Shown piece by piece: positions 8,691 to 17,095 of a stretch of 64,000 bases of DNA (the stretch's first letter is position 1; each line of letters begins with the position of its first letter). The stretch lies in contig NZ_JAODWD010000008.1 in the NCBI RefSeq assembly GCF_025345615.1, positions 50,618-114,617 of the forward strand, read 5' to 3'. The position numbers and the translations under genes are program-made. The DNA comes from Mycobacterium deserti (GTDB lineage: Bacteria; Actinomycetota; Actinomycetes; Mycobacteriales; Mycobacteriaceae). Under the pieces are notes generated by a model. The model was not told where the DNA came from and searched no databases. It saw only the letters and a program-made list of their open reading frames with translations.

Positions 8691-9758
8691 GTGACCACCG
8701 AGGGACCGCTGGCCGGTATCCGCATCATCGAGGTCGGCGTGATGTTGGCCGGTCCGTACGCGACGATGCTCCTGGCCGACCTCGGCGCCGAGGTCATCAA
8801 GATCGAGCCGCCAGGTGGCGAGATCTCGCGCCAGGTGAGCGATAGCTACTTCGCGAGCCTGAACCGCAACAAGCAGAGCGTGATGCTCGACCTGCAGTCG
8901 GATGCGGGACGCCGGCGGCTGGGGGAACTGGTCGCCGATTCGCATGCGCTGCTGGTGAATATGAAACCGTCGGCGATACGGCGGCTCGGCCTGACCTACG
9001 AGTCGCTTCGGGCGCACAACGAGCGCATTGTGTGTGTGGCGCTGACCGGATTCGGGCTCGACGGCGGCGACGACCCGGCCTTCGACTACGTCATCCAGGC
9101 GGCGACCGGCGTCGCCGCGATGACCGGACACCCAGACGGACCGCCCACGTTGCCCGGTTACTCGTCGGCCGACAACTCCACCGGACTGACGGCGGCACTG
9201 GGCCTGCTCGCCCAGATCGTGTCCAACCGCGGCGGCCAAGTCGACGTCTGTCTGCGCGATGTGATGCTCTCGCAGTTGAACTACCGGGCATCTGCCTACC
9301 TGAACGACGGTGCCGCGCCGCAGCGCTATCCGTTCGGTGCGCACTCCTATTACGTTCCCGCGCAATTGTTCTTGACTGCGGACGGCTACCTGGCGCTGTT
9401 CATCACCCATGACGGTTTCTGGCGCACCTTCAGTGCCGAGGCCGGCATCGAGGGCTTCCCGACGATGGCCGAGCGCGCCGCCAACCGCGATGAGGTGCTG
9501 GCCCTGGTCGCGGCCGCGTTGGCCGGCGATACCGCGTTGAATTGGGAGGCTCGCCTAAGCCCACTCGGCATCCCGGTGGCGGCGGTACGCACGCTGCCCG
9601 AAGCCCTGGAGGCGACTCCGGAGGTGGTCGTGACCGCCGGCGAGCACCGATTGGTGGGCAGCCCGATCCGGATCGATGGATACCAGCCTGAGTACCGGCC
9701 CGCGCCCGGCATCGACGAGCACGGCGCCGTAGAGGTTCACTCACCTCAGTCGTCGTAG
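8691..9758 (+). CDS. CoA-transferase family III (CaiB/BaiF)
   Basis: A 355-residue family III CoA-transferase, which moves CoA between carboxylic acids through mixed anhydride and thioester intermediates on an active-site Asp. Family segments are LAGIRIIEVGVMLAGPYATMLLADLGAEVIKIEPP, then NRNKQSVMLDLQ. The expected catalytic Asp lies in SSADNSTGL near residue 160. The GTG at 8691 is chosen because the family N terminus starts there; the reading frame is open further up into repeat DNA. It would keep the mutase pathway acid as a CoA thioester, or exchange CoA between pathway acids. Its stop overlaps the convergent ferredoxin gene by 13 bases. Confidence 0.9.
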   Translation: MTTEGPLAGIRIIEVGVMLAGPYATMLLADLGAEVIKIEPPGGEISRQVSDSYFASLNRNKQSVMLDLQSDAGRRRLGELVADSHALLVNMKPSAIRRLGLTYESLRAHNERIVCVALTGFGLDGGDDPAFDYVIQAATGVAAMTGHPDGPPTLPGYSSADNSTGLTAALGLLAQIVSNRGGQVDVCLRDVMLSQLNYRASAYLNDGAAPQRYPFGAHSYYVPAQLFLTADGYLALFITHDGFWRTFSAEAGIEGFPTMAERAANRDEVLALVAAALAGDTALNWEARLSPLGIPVAAVRTLPEALEATPEVVVTAGEHRLVGSPIRIDGYQPEYRPAPGIDEHGAVEVHSPQSS

Positions 9759-10063
9759 GAAACGCTCACCGAGTCGGTGTCCGGAACAGCTTGGCACGTC
9801 AGGATGTATCCCTCCTCGACTTCGTCCTCGTCGAGGGCGTCGTTGACGCGCATCGTGGCGTGGCCCTCGGTGAGCTTGCCCATGCAGGTGCCACAGTTGC
9901 CCGCTTCGCAGGAGAACGGCGGGGACAGGCCCGCGCGCCTGGCGCTCTCGAGAAGGGTCTCGTTGGCCTTGCGCGCCACCGACGCTTTCTTCCGATCGAG
10001 CAGGATCGTCACCTGCCCGTTCGCGTCGGCGACGGGCGGGGTCGGCGCCGGGTCCGCCGTCAT
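9746..10063 (-). CDS. 2Fe-2S ferredoxin (plant type)
   Basis: A 105-residue ferredoxin. The cluster ligands are visible as FSCEAGNCGTCMGKL followed by LTCQ, the Cys-x4-Cys-x2-Cys...Cys pattern of plant-type 2Fe-2S proteins. ATG 10063 is chosen because AGGAGG stands just before it; the frame stays open upstream to 10138, but without a ribosome site. It is encoded against the surrounding genes and shares a divergent promoter with the acyl-CoA ligase. That promoter holds a perfect GAGAAT-N3-ATTCTC palindrome. No dedicated reductase is next to it. It should carry electrons to an oxygenase such as a P450 or the Rieske enzyme. Confidence 0.9.
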   Translation of the reverse strand: MTADPAPTPPVADANGQVTILLDRKKASVARKANETLLESARRAGLSPPFSCEAGNCGTCMGKLTEGHATMRVNDALDEDEVEEGYILTCQAVPDTDSVSVSYDD

Positions 10064-10096
10064 CGACTCCTCCTGGTACATACGTTCTGACAAAGG

Positions 10097-10132
10097 GAGA
10101 ATATCATTCTCGCTAACTGATACGCTATTCTC
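10097..10132. promoter_or_regulatory. Palindromic operator in the ferredoxin/ligase divergent promoter
   Basis: GAGAAT-ATC-ATTCTC at 10097-10111 is a perfect inverted repeat with six-base arms and a three-base spacer, 33 bases before the ferredoxin ATG. A second half-site, ATTCTC at 10127-10132, lies 41 bases before the ligase GTG. Base composition here is AT-rich against the high-GC background. It matches sites at 15868, 55756, 24093 and 63708. It most likely binds a TetR-type repressor. Confidence 0.7.
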
Positions 10133-10173
10133 AATCATCGTAATGGCCCGCCGCGGCGAGTTGGAGACAGGGT

Positions 10174-11571
10174 GTGAGTGAGTCGGTCGCGCTCGCTTTC
10201 GAGGAGCGTGAGTACACGCTGTCCCAACTCGATGCGTTGGCCAGCGGGATGGCGACCACGCTCGAACACCGCGGGGTGCGCGCCGGGGACCGGGTGGCGC
10301 TCATGTCGTCGAACCGTCCCGAGTTCGTCGTCGCGCTGCGTGCCATTTGGCGGCTGTCCGCGTCGGCGGTTCTGTTGAGTCCGGCATGGAAGCGAGCCGA
10401 GGTCGACCACGCACTGGCGCTGACCAAACCGTCGCACGCGGTCGGCGACCACCCCGTACTCGCCGAGGCGATGCCGATGCTGTCGCTCGACGAGTCGGTC
10501 GCCGCGGGCAAGCGGGCTTTCGAGGAACCCGACCCCGGATCGGATGCGCTGTTCGTCTTCAGTTCGGGCACCACCGGCATGCCCAAAGCAGTGCGCCACA
10601 CGCACCGCTCACTCGCTGTCGCGGTGCAGCACTGGCGCAGCGCGTTGCAGTTGACCGCCGGTGATCGTATGCAGGTCATGACACCGCCGTCGCACATCCT
10701 GGGCCTGCTCAACATCGTCATGGCGCTCGATACCGGCAGCTGGATCCGTCTGCATCGGCGGTTTGACATCGACCTGATGTTGCACCACATCGAGGCCGAC
10801 CGGATCACCATCGAAATGGCCGTTGCGCCCATCGCTTTGGCCCTGGCCGCGCATCCGAAACTCGAGACCTACGACCTGTCGTCGCTGCGCTATGTCATGT
10901 GGTGTGCAACGCCGGTCACCGAAAGTGTCGCCGAGACCGTGACACGCAGGGCGGGTGTCAACTGGGTGACGGCATACGGTGCGAGTGAAGTGCCTGTCAT
11001 TGCCTGCAACCAACTCGAGAACGGCCGCCTCGACACCGTGGGGCGTGCTGTGCCGGGCGTCGACGTTCGGACGGTGTCGCTGGACAGCGGCGAACCCCTT
11101 GCACCGGGCGAACTCGGTGAGATTCAGGTGCGCTCGGATTCGAGGATGGCCGGATACGTGCCGGATTCGGCTACGGCAGAGGTATTTTCGGACGGCTGGT
11201 ATCGCACAGGCGACGTCGGCTTCCTCGATGAGCAAGGGTGGCTGTCGATCACCGACCGGTCGAAGGAGATGATCAAGGTGCGGGGCTTCCAGGTCGCGCC
11301 CGCGGAGATCGAAGCCGTGCTGCACGGGCACCCCGCAGTCGATGACTGCGCGGTGTTCGGGGTGCCCGACACGGTCAACGGTGAGGCGGTCGTCGCCGCG
11401 GTGAAGGCGCGTGAGCCCGTGGATGCCGACACCCTGGTGAGCTTGGTCGGCGACCGTTTGGCGTCTTACAAGCGGCCGGCCCGCATCGCGTTCGTGGACG
11501 AGATTCCGCGTCTGCCATCAGGAAAGGTGCTACGCCGAGTGCTGAAGGAGCGGTTGTGGACGTCCGTCTGA
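10174..11571 (+). CDS. Acyl-CoA ligase (AMP-forming), short form
   Basis: A 465-residue adenylate-forming ligase. Motifs are VFSSGTTGMPKAVRHTHRS (ATP loop), VTAYGASEVP, DGWYRTGDVGFLDEQGWLSITDRSKEMIKVRGFQVAPAEIE, and PSGKVLRRVL with the catalytic Lys. It is 40-80 residues shorter than usual FadD enzymes because the N terminus starts right at the LAFEEREYTLSQL fold. GTG 10174 fits a GGAGACAGG ribosome site. The next gene starts inside its last 16 bases, so ligase, both dehydrogenase subunits and crotonase are one transcript. It should prime the acid that enters this module. Confidence 0.92.
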   Translation: MSESVALAFEEREYTLSQLDALASGMATTLEHRGVRAGDRVALMSSNRPEFVVALRAIWRLSASAVLLSPAWKRAEVDHALALTKPSHAVGDHPVLAEAMPMLSLDESVAAGKRAFEEPDPGSDALFVFSSGTTGMPKAVRHTHRSLAVAVQHWRSALQLTAGDRMQVMTPPSHILGLLNIVMALDTGSWIRLHRRFDIDLMLHHIEADRITIEMAVAPIALALAAHPKLETYDLSSLRYVMWCATPVTESVAETVTRRAGVNWVTAYGASEVPVIACNQLENGRLDTVGRAVPGVDVRTVSLDSGEPLAPGELGEIQVRSDSRMAGYVPDSATAEVFSDGWYRTGDVGFLDEQGWLSITDRSKEMIKVRGFQVAPAEIEAVLHGHPAVDDCAVFGVPDTVNGEAVVAAVKAREPVDADTLVSLVGDRLASYKRPARIAFVDEIPRLPSGKVLRRVLKERLWTSV

Positions 11572-12368
11572 CAAGTGAGCAGCAACAGCTGCGGGAGGCC
11601 GCCGCCAAGCTGGCCGACGATCTGGGACCGGGATCGGTCGCCGATCTCGACGACCAAACGCGGAAATCGCGGCTGGAGAAAGCCGTGTCCGACACGGGGT
11701 TCCGGTCGCTGAGATCCGACGGCGCTTCTGGTGTCGAGATCGCGATCGTCGCTGAGGAATTCGCCCGCGGCCTGGTCGACGTGCCGTTCCTCGGACCCGT
11801 CCTGGCCGACGACCTTGCCGGCCGGCTCGGCCGCTCGTGGTCGTCGACCCACATGCCGGAGTCCGTCGACCTCACCAACAGCCTTGCCGCCGTGGTGGAG
11901 TCGCCAGCCGAGTTGAGCGAGCTGTCGGACGAGGACGCCGGACGGTGGCGGGCGCTGGCGTTGACTGCCACCTGCGCCGATATCGTGGGCTCGGCGCGCG
12001 GCACGCATGCACTGGCTGTCGACTACGCCAAGGTCCGCGAGCAGTACGGCGCAACGATCGGTTCGTATCAGGCAGTGGGCCACCTTCTTGCCGAGAGCCT
12101 TGCGTTGATCGAAGGCTCGATCAGCGTGCTGCGCCACGCCGCCTGGGCCGTCGACGAGCTGTCGCCTCTCGAAGCCATCGAAGCCGCGCGGGTCGCCAAG
12201 GTCTACTGCGGGCGTGCGGCGCTGACGGTGTGCGAGACGTCGATTCAGGTGCACGGCGGCATCGGCAACACCTGGGAGTGTCTGGCCCACGTCTACCTGC
12301 GCCGCGTGCTGGCCGCCCGCGAGGTGTGGCCCGTGAAATTGGAGGAGCTGTCCATTGGACTTTCGTGA
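11556..12368 (+). CDS. Acyl-CoA dehydrogenase-like protein, short partner subunit
   Basis: A 270-residue acyl-CoA dehydrogenase homologue, much shorter than the 370-400 residues of a full enzyme. The N-terminal helical part is reduced, the central beta domain is mostly missing, and the C-terminal helical part is kept (REQYGATIGSYQAVGHLLAES, VHGGIGNTWECLAHVYLRR). Such short partners form alpha2beta2 complexes with a full-length subunit in mycobacterial steroid side-chain breakdown. Here the partner would be the next gene, which overlaps by 14 bases. The GTG at 11556 lies behind AAGGAGCG. It probably contributes half of the FAD or substrate site and is not active alone. Confidence 0.88.
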   Translation: MDVRLTSEQQQLREAAAKLADDLGPGSVADLDDQTRKSRLEKAVSDTGFRSLRSDGASGVEIAIVAEEFARGLVDVPFLGPVLADDLAGRLGRSWSSTHMPESVDLTNSLAAVVESPAELSELSDEDAGRWRALALTATCADIVGSARGTHALAVDYAKVREQYGATIGSYQAVGHLLAESLALIEGSISVLRHAAWAVDELSPLEAIEAARVAKVYCGRAALTVCETSIQVHGGIGNTWECLAHVYLRRVLAAREVWPVKLEELSIGLS

Positions 12369-13443
12369 TTCACCGGACGAGGCGGCATTTCGCGACAAGC
12401 TGCGCGGGTGGCTGACCGAACAGAAGGGCAAGTTCCCGACATCGGGTGACGAGTACTGGGCCCGTCAGGGGGAGTGGCACCAGGCGCTCTATCAGGCCGG
12501 GTTCTTCGGCACGTCGTGGCCGACAGAGTACGGCGGGCAGGACCTGCCACCGGTTTTCGACGTGATCGTCGACGAGGAGATCGCCAAGGCGGGCGCGCCG
12601 GCCCGACCGAGCCTCGGATATCTGGTGGTGGGGTTGTCGCACCACGGCAATGAGGAACTACGGCAACGCTTTCTGCCTGGGATGATCAACGGCACCGAGC
12701 GGTGGTGCCAGGGGTTCTCCGAACCGGGAGCGGGATCCGACCTCGCGTCGCTGACAACGACCGCGACTCGCGAGGGCGACGAGTACGTCATTTCCGGCCA
12801 TAAGATCTGGACCAGTTACTCCGACGTCGCCGACTGGTGCCTGGTGCTCGCGCGCACCGACAAGGATGTGCCGAAGCACCGGGGCATTTCGGCGTTCATC
12901 GTCAACATGCACCAGCCGGGCATCGAGCAGCGCCCGCTGAAGATGATCAGCGGAGTCACCAAGGAGTTCGGTCAGGTGGGGTTCGACGGCGCCAGGGTGC
13001 CCGCCCAGAACATGGTCGGCGCTCCTGGCGAGGGCTGGAAGCTGGCGATGACCGTCGTCAGCCACGAACGCGAACCGTCGACGTTGGGCTTCTCGGCCCG
13101 CTACGGAAAACTAGTGCGGCAGCTGGCCTCCCGGGTCGATGGTTCGACTCCTGAAGAGTTGTCGTGGGCCTGGGTGCAGACCGAGATGCTGCGGTTGCAC
13201 GTGCGCAGGCGGCTGTCGGAACAACTCGACGGCATCACGCACGGGCCGCAGGGGTCACTCGACAAGCTGTTGATGACGTGGGTCGAGCAGTCGGTCGGAC
13301 ATGCCGCGCTGGCCACCGTCGGCACTGGCGATCCCGAGTTGTTCGGCGCCTACATGTACAGCCGCGCGCAGAGCGTGATGGGCGGCACCTCACAGATTCA
13401 GAAGAACATCATCGCTTCGCGCATTCTGGGTTTGGGCGTGTGA
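12355..13443 (+). CDS. Acyl-CoA dehydrogenase, full-length partner
   Basis: A 362-residue acyl-CoA dehydrogenase which should introduce an alpha,beta double bond into an acyl-CoA using FAD. FAD and substrate segments are CQGFSEPGAGSDLASL, HKIWTSYSDVADWCLVLART, and the C-terminal MGGTSQIQKNIIASRILGL. It starts with TTG at 12355 behind a strong GGAGGAG; no ATG fits. The region where the catalytic Glu is expected is not clear by eye. Start and stop overlaps on both sides tie it to the short subunit before it, so an obligate heteromer is likely. A repeat-bearing spacer follows. Confidence 0.9.
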   Translation: MDFRDSPDEAAFRDKLRGWLTEQKGKFPTSGDEYWARQGEWHQALYQAGFFGTSWPTEYGGQDLPPVFDVIVDEEIAKAGAPARPSLGYLVVGLSHHGNEELRQRFLPGMINGTERWCQGFSEPGAGSDLASLTTTATREGDEYVISGHKIWTSYSDVADWCLVLARTDKDVPKHRGISAFIVNMHQPGIEQRPLKMISGVTKEFGQVGFDGARVPAQNMVGAPGEGWKLAMTVVSHEREPSTLGFSARYGKLVRQLASRVDGSTPEELSWAWVQTEMLRLHVRRRLSEQLDGITHGPQGSLDKLLMTWVEQSVGHAALATVGTGDPELFGAYMYSRAQSVMGGTSQIQKNIIASRILGLGV

Positions 13444-13506
13444 TGAGCGCCGGCGCGGCGACGAGCCCCGGCGACGAGCAGACGACGAGGAACGGAAGGA
13501 TTTGAC
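13444..13506 (+). repeat. Intercistronic repeat copy B
   Basis: The spacer between the dehydrogenase and the crotonase begins TGAGCGCCGGCGCGGCGA directly after the stop codon and continues with GGCGACGAGCAGACG. It aligns over about 40 bases with copy A at 8624. It ends in AACGGAAGGA, which serves as ribosome site for the ATG at 13507. Both copies lie in the same operon region and keep the same orientation. Confidence 0.5.
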
Positions 13507-14274
13507 ATGTACGACATGCCAGACGAAATCACCGTTGAGGCCGACGGTGCGCTACGCGTAATCACGCTCAATCGTCCCGACGACCTGAACGCTGTCAACG
13601 ACAACCTGCATGTCGGCCTGGCCAAGATCTGGGAAGCGCTCAACGAGGACGCTGATGCGCGCGCTGCCGTCATCACCGGTTCGGGGCGGGCGTTCTCGGC
13701 TGGTGGCGACTTCAACTACCTCGACGAGCTGCGCAACAACGAGGCGCTGCGACAGAAGACGATCAAGCACGGCCGCGACCTCGTGATCGGCATGGTGCGG
13801 TGCCGTATTCCTGTGGTTGCGGCGGTCAATGGTCCGGCTGTGGGGCTGGGCTGCAGCCTGGCGGCCCTGTCCGACGTGGTCTACATCGCCGAGAACGCGT
13901 TCTTCGCGGATCCGCACGTTTCGATCGGGCTCGTCGCCGCCGACGGTGGCCCGCTTGTGTGGGGTTCGCAGATCAGCCTGCTTCAGGCCAAGGAGTTCGC
14001 GCTCACGGGTGTGCGGATCAAAGCGCAGCGCGCCGTCGAACTCGGGCTGGCCAACCACGTGGTCGAGGATCCGGTGGCCGAGGCCATCGCGTGCGCGAAG
14101 AAGCTCATCGAACTTCCGCAGCAGGCCGTCGAGGCGACCAAGCGTCTGATGAACATTCAACTGGAGAAATCGGTGATGGCTTCGCTGGACTACGCGAATC
14201 TCGCCGAGTACGTCTCTTTCGGGACCGCGGACTTCAACAAGATCGTCGACGGCCTGATCGCCAAGAACAAATAA
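13507..14274 (+). CDS. Crotonase-fold protein (enoyl-CoA hydratase-like) lacking both catalytic Glu
   Basis: A 255-residue crotonase. The oxyanion-hole segments AFSAGGDF and NGPAVGLGCSL are normal. At the two positions that hold catalytic Glu144 and Glu164 in rat hydratase, this protein has Ser117 (GCSLAALSD) and His137 (ADPHVSIG). So it is unlikely to be an ordinary hydratase. Crotonases with other residues there act as isomerases, hydrolases, decarboxylases or C-C lyases. The form ADPHVSIGLVAADGG is one I associate with many mycobacterial paralogues. It ends the ligase-dehydrogenase operon and converges with an SDR 11 bases later. Confidence 0.85.
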   Translation: MYDMPDEITVEADGALRVITLNRPDDLNAVNDNLHVGLAKIWEALNEDADARAAVITGSGRAFSAGGDFNYLDELRNNEALRQKTIKHGRDLVIGMVRCRIPVVAAVNGPAVGLGCSLAALSDVVYIAENAFFADPHVSIGLVAADGGPLVWGSQISLLQAKEFALTGVRIKAQRAVELGLANHVVEDPVAEAIACAKKLIELPQQAVEATKRLMNIQLEKSVMASLDYANLAEYVSFGTADFNKIVDGLIAKNK

Positions 14275-14285
14275 CCCCGTTCGCG

Positions 14286-15035
14286 TTAGGGTCGCGAAAA
14301 GGTGAGGGCTTCGGAGCGCTGAACCGTGCCGGTCACGCCGGTCGCGTCCTGTTGGGCGAGAAGCACTGCGGCGCTTGCCATCGCCTCCGGCGGCTCGACC
14401 ATCTCGGGCGGAACCTCCATTCCGCCGCCGCCGGCCTGCCAGCCCTCGGTGAGCACGACCCGCGAGGGGCTCAGGCAATTGACCGCGATGTTGTCGGGCC
14501 GCAGGTCGGCAGCGAGTCCGAGATAGAGCCGCTCGACGCCGGCCTTCGACACCCAGTATGCGTTCGAGCCGTGGTCGACCATCCCGACGCCCGTCGTGGT
14601 GACCGCGATCAGCGACCCGCCGCCGCGCGCTTTTATGTGTGGGATGACAGCTTTCGTGACCAGGAACACCCCGGTCAGGTTCACGTTCAGACACAACTGC
14701 CAACGTTTCAGCGGCGTCGACTCGATCGGGCCCAGCCACAGCACCCCCGCGTTGGCGACGAGGATGTCGATGCCCCCCAGCTCCGAAACCGTTGTCTCAA
14801 GCGCGGTTTGGACCGACTCCTCGCTGGTGACATCACACGGAACCGGCAGTGCACGACCGCCCCCCGTGGTGATGCCATCGGCGACAGCGTAGATCGTGCC
14901 GGGAACCCTGCCCTCCTGCTCGGAGCGCGCAGCGACCGCGACCGCGGCGCCCTCACGGGCAAGCGCGGCGGCCACCGTCGCGCCGATGCCGCGGCTAGCT
15001 CCCGCGACGAAAGCGACCTTCCCGGCCAGGCTCAC
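14286..15035 (-). CDS. SDR with PGTI insert (HSDL2/citronellol-like)
   Basis: A 249-residue SDR with GASRGIGATVA and an insert EGRVPGTIYAVAD, which places it near the SDR at 4570. The catalytic Tyr-Lys is in YWVSK; the Ser position appears as Thr in VTTTGVG. It lies 30 bases after the next SDR on the same strand and is presumably co-transcribed with it from the operator at 15868. The C terminus lacks the usual VDGG tail. It could oxidise a branched hydroxyacyl-CoA or an alcohol made earlier in the pathway. Confidence 0.85.
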   Translation of the reverse strand: MSLAGKVAFVAGASRGIGATVAAALAREGAAVAVAARSEQEGRVPGTIYAVADGITTGGGRALPVPCDVTSEESVQTALETTVSELGGIDILVANAGVLWLGPIESTPLKRWQLCLNVNLTGVFLVTKAVIPHIKARGGGSLIAVTTTGVGMVDHGSNAYWVSKAGVERLYLGLAADLRPDNIAVNCLSPSRVVLTEGWQAGGGGMEVPPEMVEPPEAMASAAVLLAQQDATGVTGTVQRSEALTFSRP

Positions 15036-15065
15036 CGCGCACTCAATTCTGCGACATCTCTGGAA

Positions 15066-15830
15066 TCATTTGGGAGGGAAGCGCAATGCCCCGTCGAGCC
15101 GAATGACCTCGCCATTGAGGTAATCGTTCTCGATGATGCTCTGCGCCAGCTGGCCGTACTCCGTCGAGCGTCCCATGCGCTTCGGGAACGGCACCTGCGG
15201 TGCCCAATACTGCTCGAGCTGGTCGGCCGCCTTGCCGTACGCCGGGGTGTTGATGGTGCCGGGGGCGATGGTGACCACGCGGATGCCCAGCGGCGACAGA
15301 TCGCGTGCTGCGACCAACGTCATACCGAGCACGCCACCCTTGGCTGCCGCATAGGGCAGCTGGCCGATCTGGCCTTCGTAACCCGCGATGGACGCGGTGT
15401 TGATGATGACGCCGCGGGCGCCTTCGTCGAGCGGCTCGGTCTTGGCGATCGCCGCGGCCGACAGGCGCATCACGTTGAAGACGGCGGTCAGATAGAACTC
15501 GATGGTCTTCTTGAAGCCGTCGAGGTCCAGCGGCGAGCCGTCCTTGCCGATCAGTCGACCGCCGCTGGCGGGGCCGCCATGTGTGTCGACGGAGATCCGC
15601 AGCGGACCCAGCGCTTCGGCTTCGGCGATCGCGGCGGTGACCGACTCCTCCGAGGTCGCATCGGTCGAGACGTAGCGGATGCCGAGCTCGTTTTCGAGCG
15701 CCGTGCCCTTCTCGTCGGCCAGGTCGGCGACGACCACTTTGGCCCCGGCGCCGTGCAGGCGCCGCACCGTCGCTTCGCCGAGGCCGCCCGCGCCTCCGAC
15801 CACGATCGCCGAGCTACCTGCGATTTGCAT
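15066..15830 (-). CDS. SDR, 3-hydroxyacyl-CoA dehydrogenase type II-like
   Basis: A 254-residue SDR. The cofactor motif is VVGGAGGLGEATV, Asp41-like VVVADLAD suggests NAD, and the catalytic set is in NTASIAGYEGQIGQLPYAAAK. This closely resembles HSD17B10-type enzymes that oxidise 2-methyl-3-hydroxyacyl-CoAs. ATG 15830 has AAGGGGAA before it; the long open frame upstream is an artefact. It is divergent from the thiolase at 15907, and a perfect palindrome lies between them. With the thiolase it would complete a beta-oxidation turn for branched acyl-CoAs. Confidence 0.88.
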   Translation of the reverse strand: MQIAGSSAIVVGGAGGLGEATVRRLHGAGAKVVVADLADEKGTALENELGIRYVSTDATSEESVTAAIAEAEALGPLRISVDTHGGPASGGRLIGKDGSPLDLDGFKKTIEFYLTAVFNVMRLSAAAIAKTEPLDEGARGVIINTASIAGYEGQIGQLPYAAAKGGVLGMTLVAARDLSPLGIRVVTIAPGTINTPAYGKAADQLEQYWAPQVPFPKRMGRSTEYGQLAQSIIENDYLNGEVIRLDGALRFPPK

Positions 15831-15867
15831 ATGGTTCCCCTTCTTGCAACTGGCACTCTCAAACTGA

Positions 15868-15882
15868 GAGAATAGCATTCTC
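15868..15882. promoter_or_regulatory. Palindromic operator between SDR and thiolase
   Basis: GAGAAT-AGC-ATTCTC is a perfect inverted repeat, 37 bases before the SDR start and 24 before the thiolase start. It is followed by ATACC, so the right half-site reads ATTCTCAT as in the mutase promoter. One regulator could control both divergent genes from this site. It has the same arms and spacing as the sites at 10097 and 55756. Confidence 0.72.
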
Positions 15883-15906
15883 ATACCGGTCGAGACGGAG
15901 ACTCCG

Positions 15907-17058
15907 ATGCCTGAAGCCGTGATCGTTTCTGCCCTGCGCACACCCATCGGCACCGCGATGAAAGGCACCCTTCGGGACACCGACGCGTACCAGTTGGCGG
16001 AACACGTCGTGGGCGCCGCGCTGGCCGATAGCGGCTCGACGTCGGTCGACGACGTGATCCTCGGCGAGGGCTTGTACGGCGGCGGCGTCGTCGCACGCCA
16101 CGCGGCGATCACCGCGGGCCTGACCTCCGTGCCGGGGCTGGCACTCAACCGGCACTGCGCGGCCGGGCAGGCCGCGGTGCAGGCCGCCGCCGCGAGCATC
16201 CGGGCGGGCATGGACCAGTACGTCCTCGCCGGCGGGGTGAACTCGGCGTCCACGTCCCCGCGGTTCAAGCGGCGCGCCAGCAGCGAGAAGGACGCCGAGC
16301 TGGTGGACTGGTTCCCGCCGACTCATCCCGACCGGCCCGACGCGCCGAACATGGACATGTCGATCACCGTGGGCTGGAACGCCGCAGTCAAAGCCGGGGT
16401 GTCACGCCAAGAGATGGACGAGTGGGCACTGGGCTCGCACCGCAAGGCGATCGAAGCCATCGACGAGGGCAGGTTCAAACACGAGATCACGCCGATCGAG
16501 ACGCCACACGGGCTGTTCGATGTCGATGAGCATCCTCGCCGCGACACCACCATCGAGAAGCTCGCCTCGCTCAAGCCGCTGCACCCCGAGATCGAAGGGT
16601 TCTCGATCACGGCGGGCAACGCGTGCGGGGCCAATGACGGCGCGGCGATCCTCGGCATCGCCAGCGACCGCCTCGGTCTGCCCGCGCTGGCGACCATCCG
16701 CGCATGGGCCTCCGTCGGTGTCGATCCTGCGTCGACGGGCCTGGCTCCGGTCGAGGCGATTCCCAAAGCGCTGACTAGAGCGCGTCTCTCGCTGGCCGAC
16801 GTCGACGTGTTCGAGATCAACGAGGCGTTCGCGTCGATGTGCGTGGCCACGATCAAGCTGCTCGACATCGACCCCGAGCGGGTGAACGTCAGCGGCAGTG
16901 GCTGCTCCCTGGGCCATCCGGTTGCGGCGACCGGTGCGAGGATCCTCGTCACCCTGGTGCACGAACTGCGTAGGCGCGGCGGCGGAATCGGAGTGGCGGC
17001 GATGTGCGCCGGCGGCGGTATGGGATCGGCCACGGTCATCGAGGTACCGGCTCCGTAG
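15907..17058 (+). CDS. Thiolase (acetyl-CoA C-acyltransferase)
   Basis: A 383-residue thiolase that should cleave a 3-oxoacyl-CoA with free CoA. The nucleophile Cys84 is in NRHCAAGQAA; Asn305-Glu306 in the NEAF motif, His337 in GCSLGHPVAATGAR and Cys367 in CAGGGMG complete the active site. Length is that of a full degradative or biosynthetic thiolase. It is preceded by the palindrome at 15868 and followed after 37 bases by the MeaB gene, which ties the thiolase to the mutase. Acetyl- or propionyl-CoA release from the rearranged acyl chain is a reasonable guess. Confidence 0.93.
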   Translation: MPEAVIVSALRTPIGTAMKGTLRDTDAYQLAEHVVGAALADSGSTSVDDVILGEGLYGGGVVARHAAITAGLTSVPGLALNRHCAAGQAAVQAAAASIRAGMDQYVLAGGVNSASTSPRFKRRASSEKDAELVDWFPPTHPDRPDAPNMDMSITVGWNAAVKAGVSRQEMDEWALGSHRKAIEAIDEGRFKHEITPIETPHGLFDVDEHPRRDTTIEKLASLKPLHPEIEGFSITAGNACGANDGAAILGIASDRLGLPALATIRAWASVGVDPASTGLAPVEAIPKALTRARLSLADVDVFEINEAFASMCVATIKLLDIDPERVNVSGSGCSLGHPVAATGARILVTLVHELRRRGGGIGVAAMCAGGGMGSATVIEVPAP

Positions 17059-17095
17059 ACTTTCAAAGCGCGCAGACGCGAGAGCAAGGAGGCAG

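Noticed and set aside
10097..10111. KstR or KstR2 binding site
   Set aside because: The arms GAGAAT/ATTCTC do not fit the AAC/GTT or CAAG/CTTG cores of those regulators as I remember them.
8624..13506. CRISPR-like repeats
   Set aside because: The copies are few, far apart, at gene borders and diverged; there are no regular spacers or cas genes.
13800..15875. 691-codon open frame on the plus strand across the crotonase and two SDRs
   Set aside because: It overlaps three well-supported genes in other frames and has low-complexity Arg/Gly/Asp composition.
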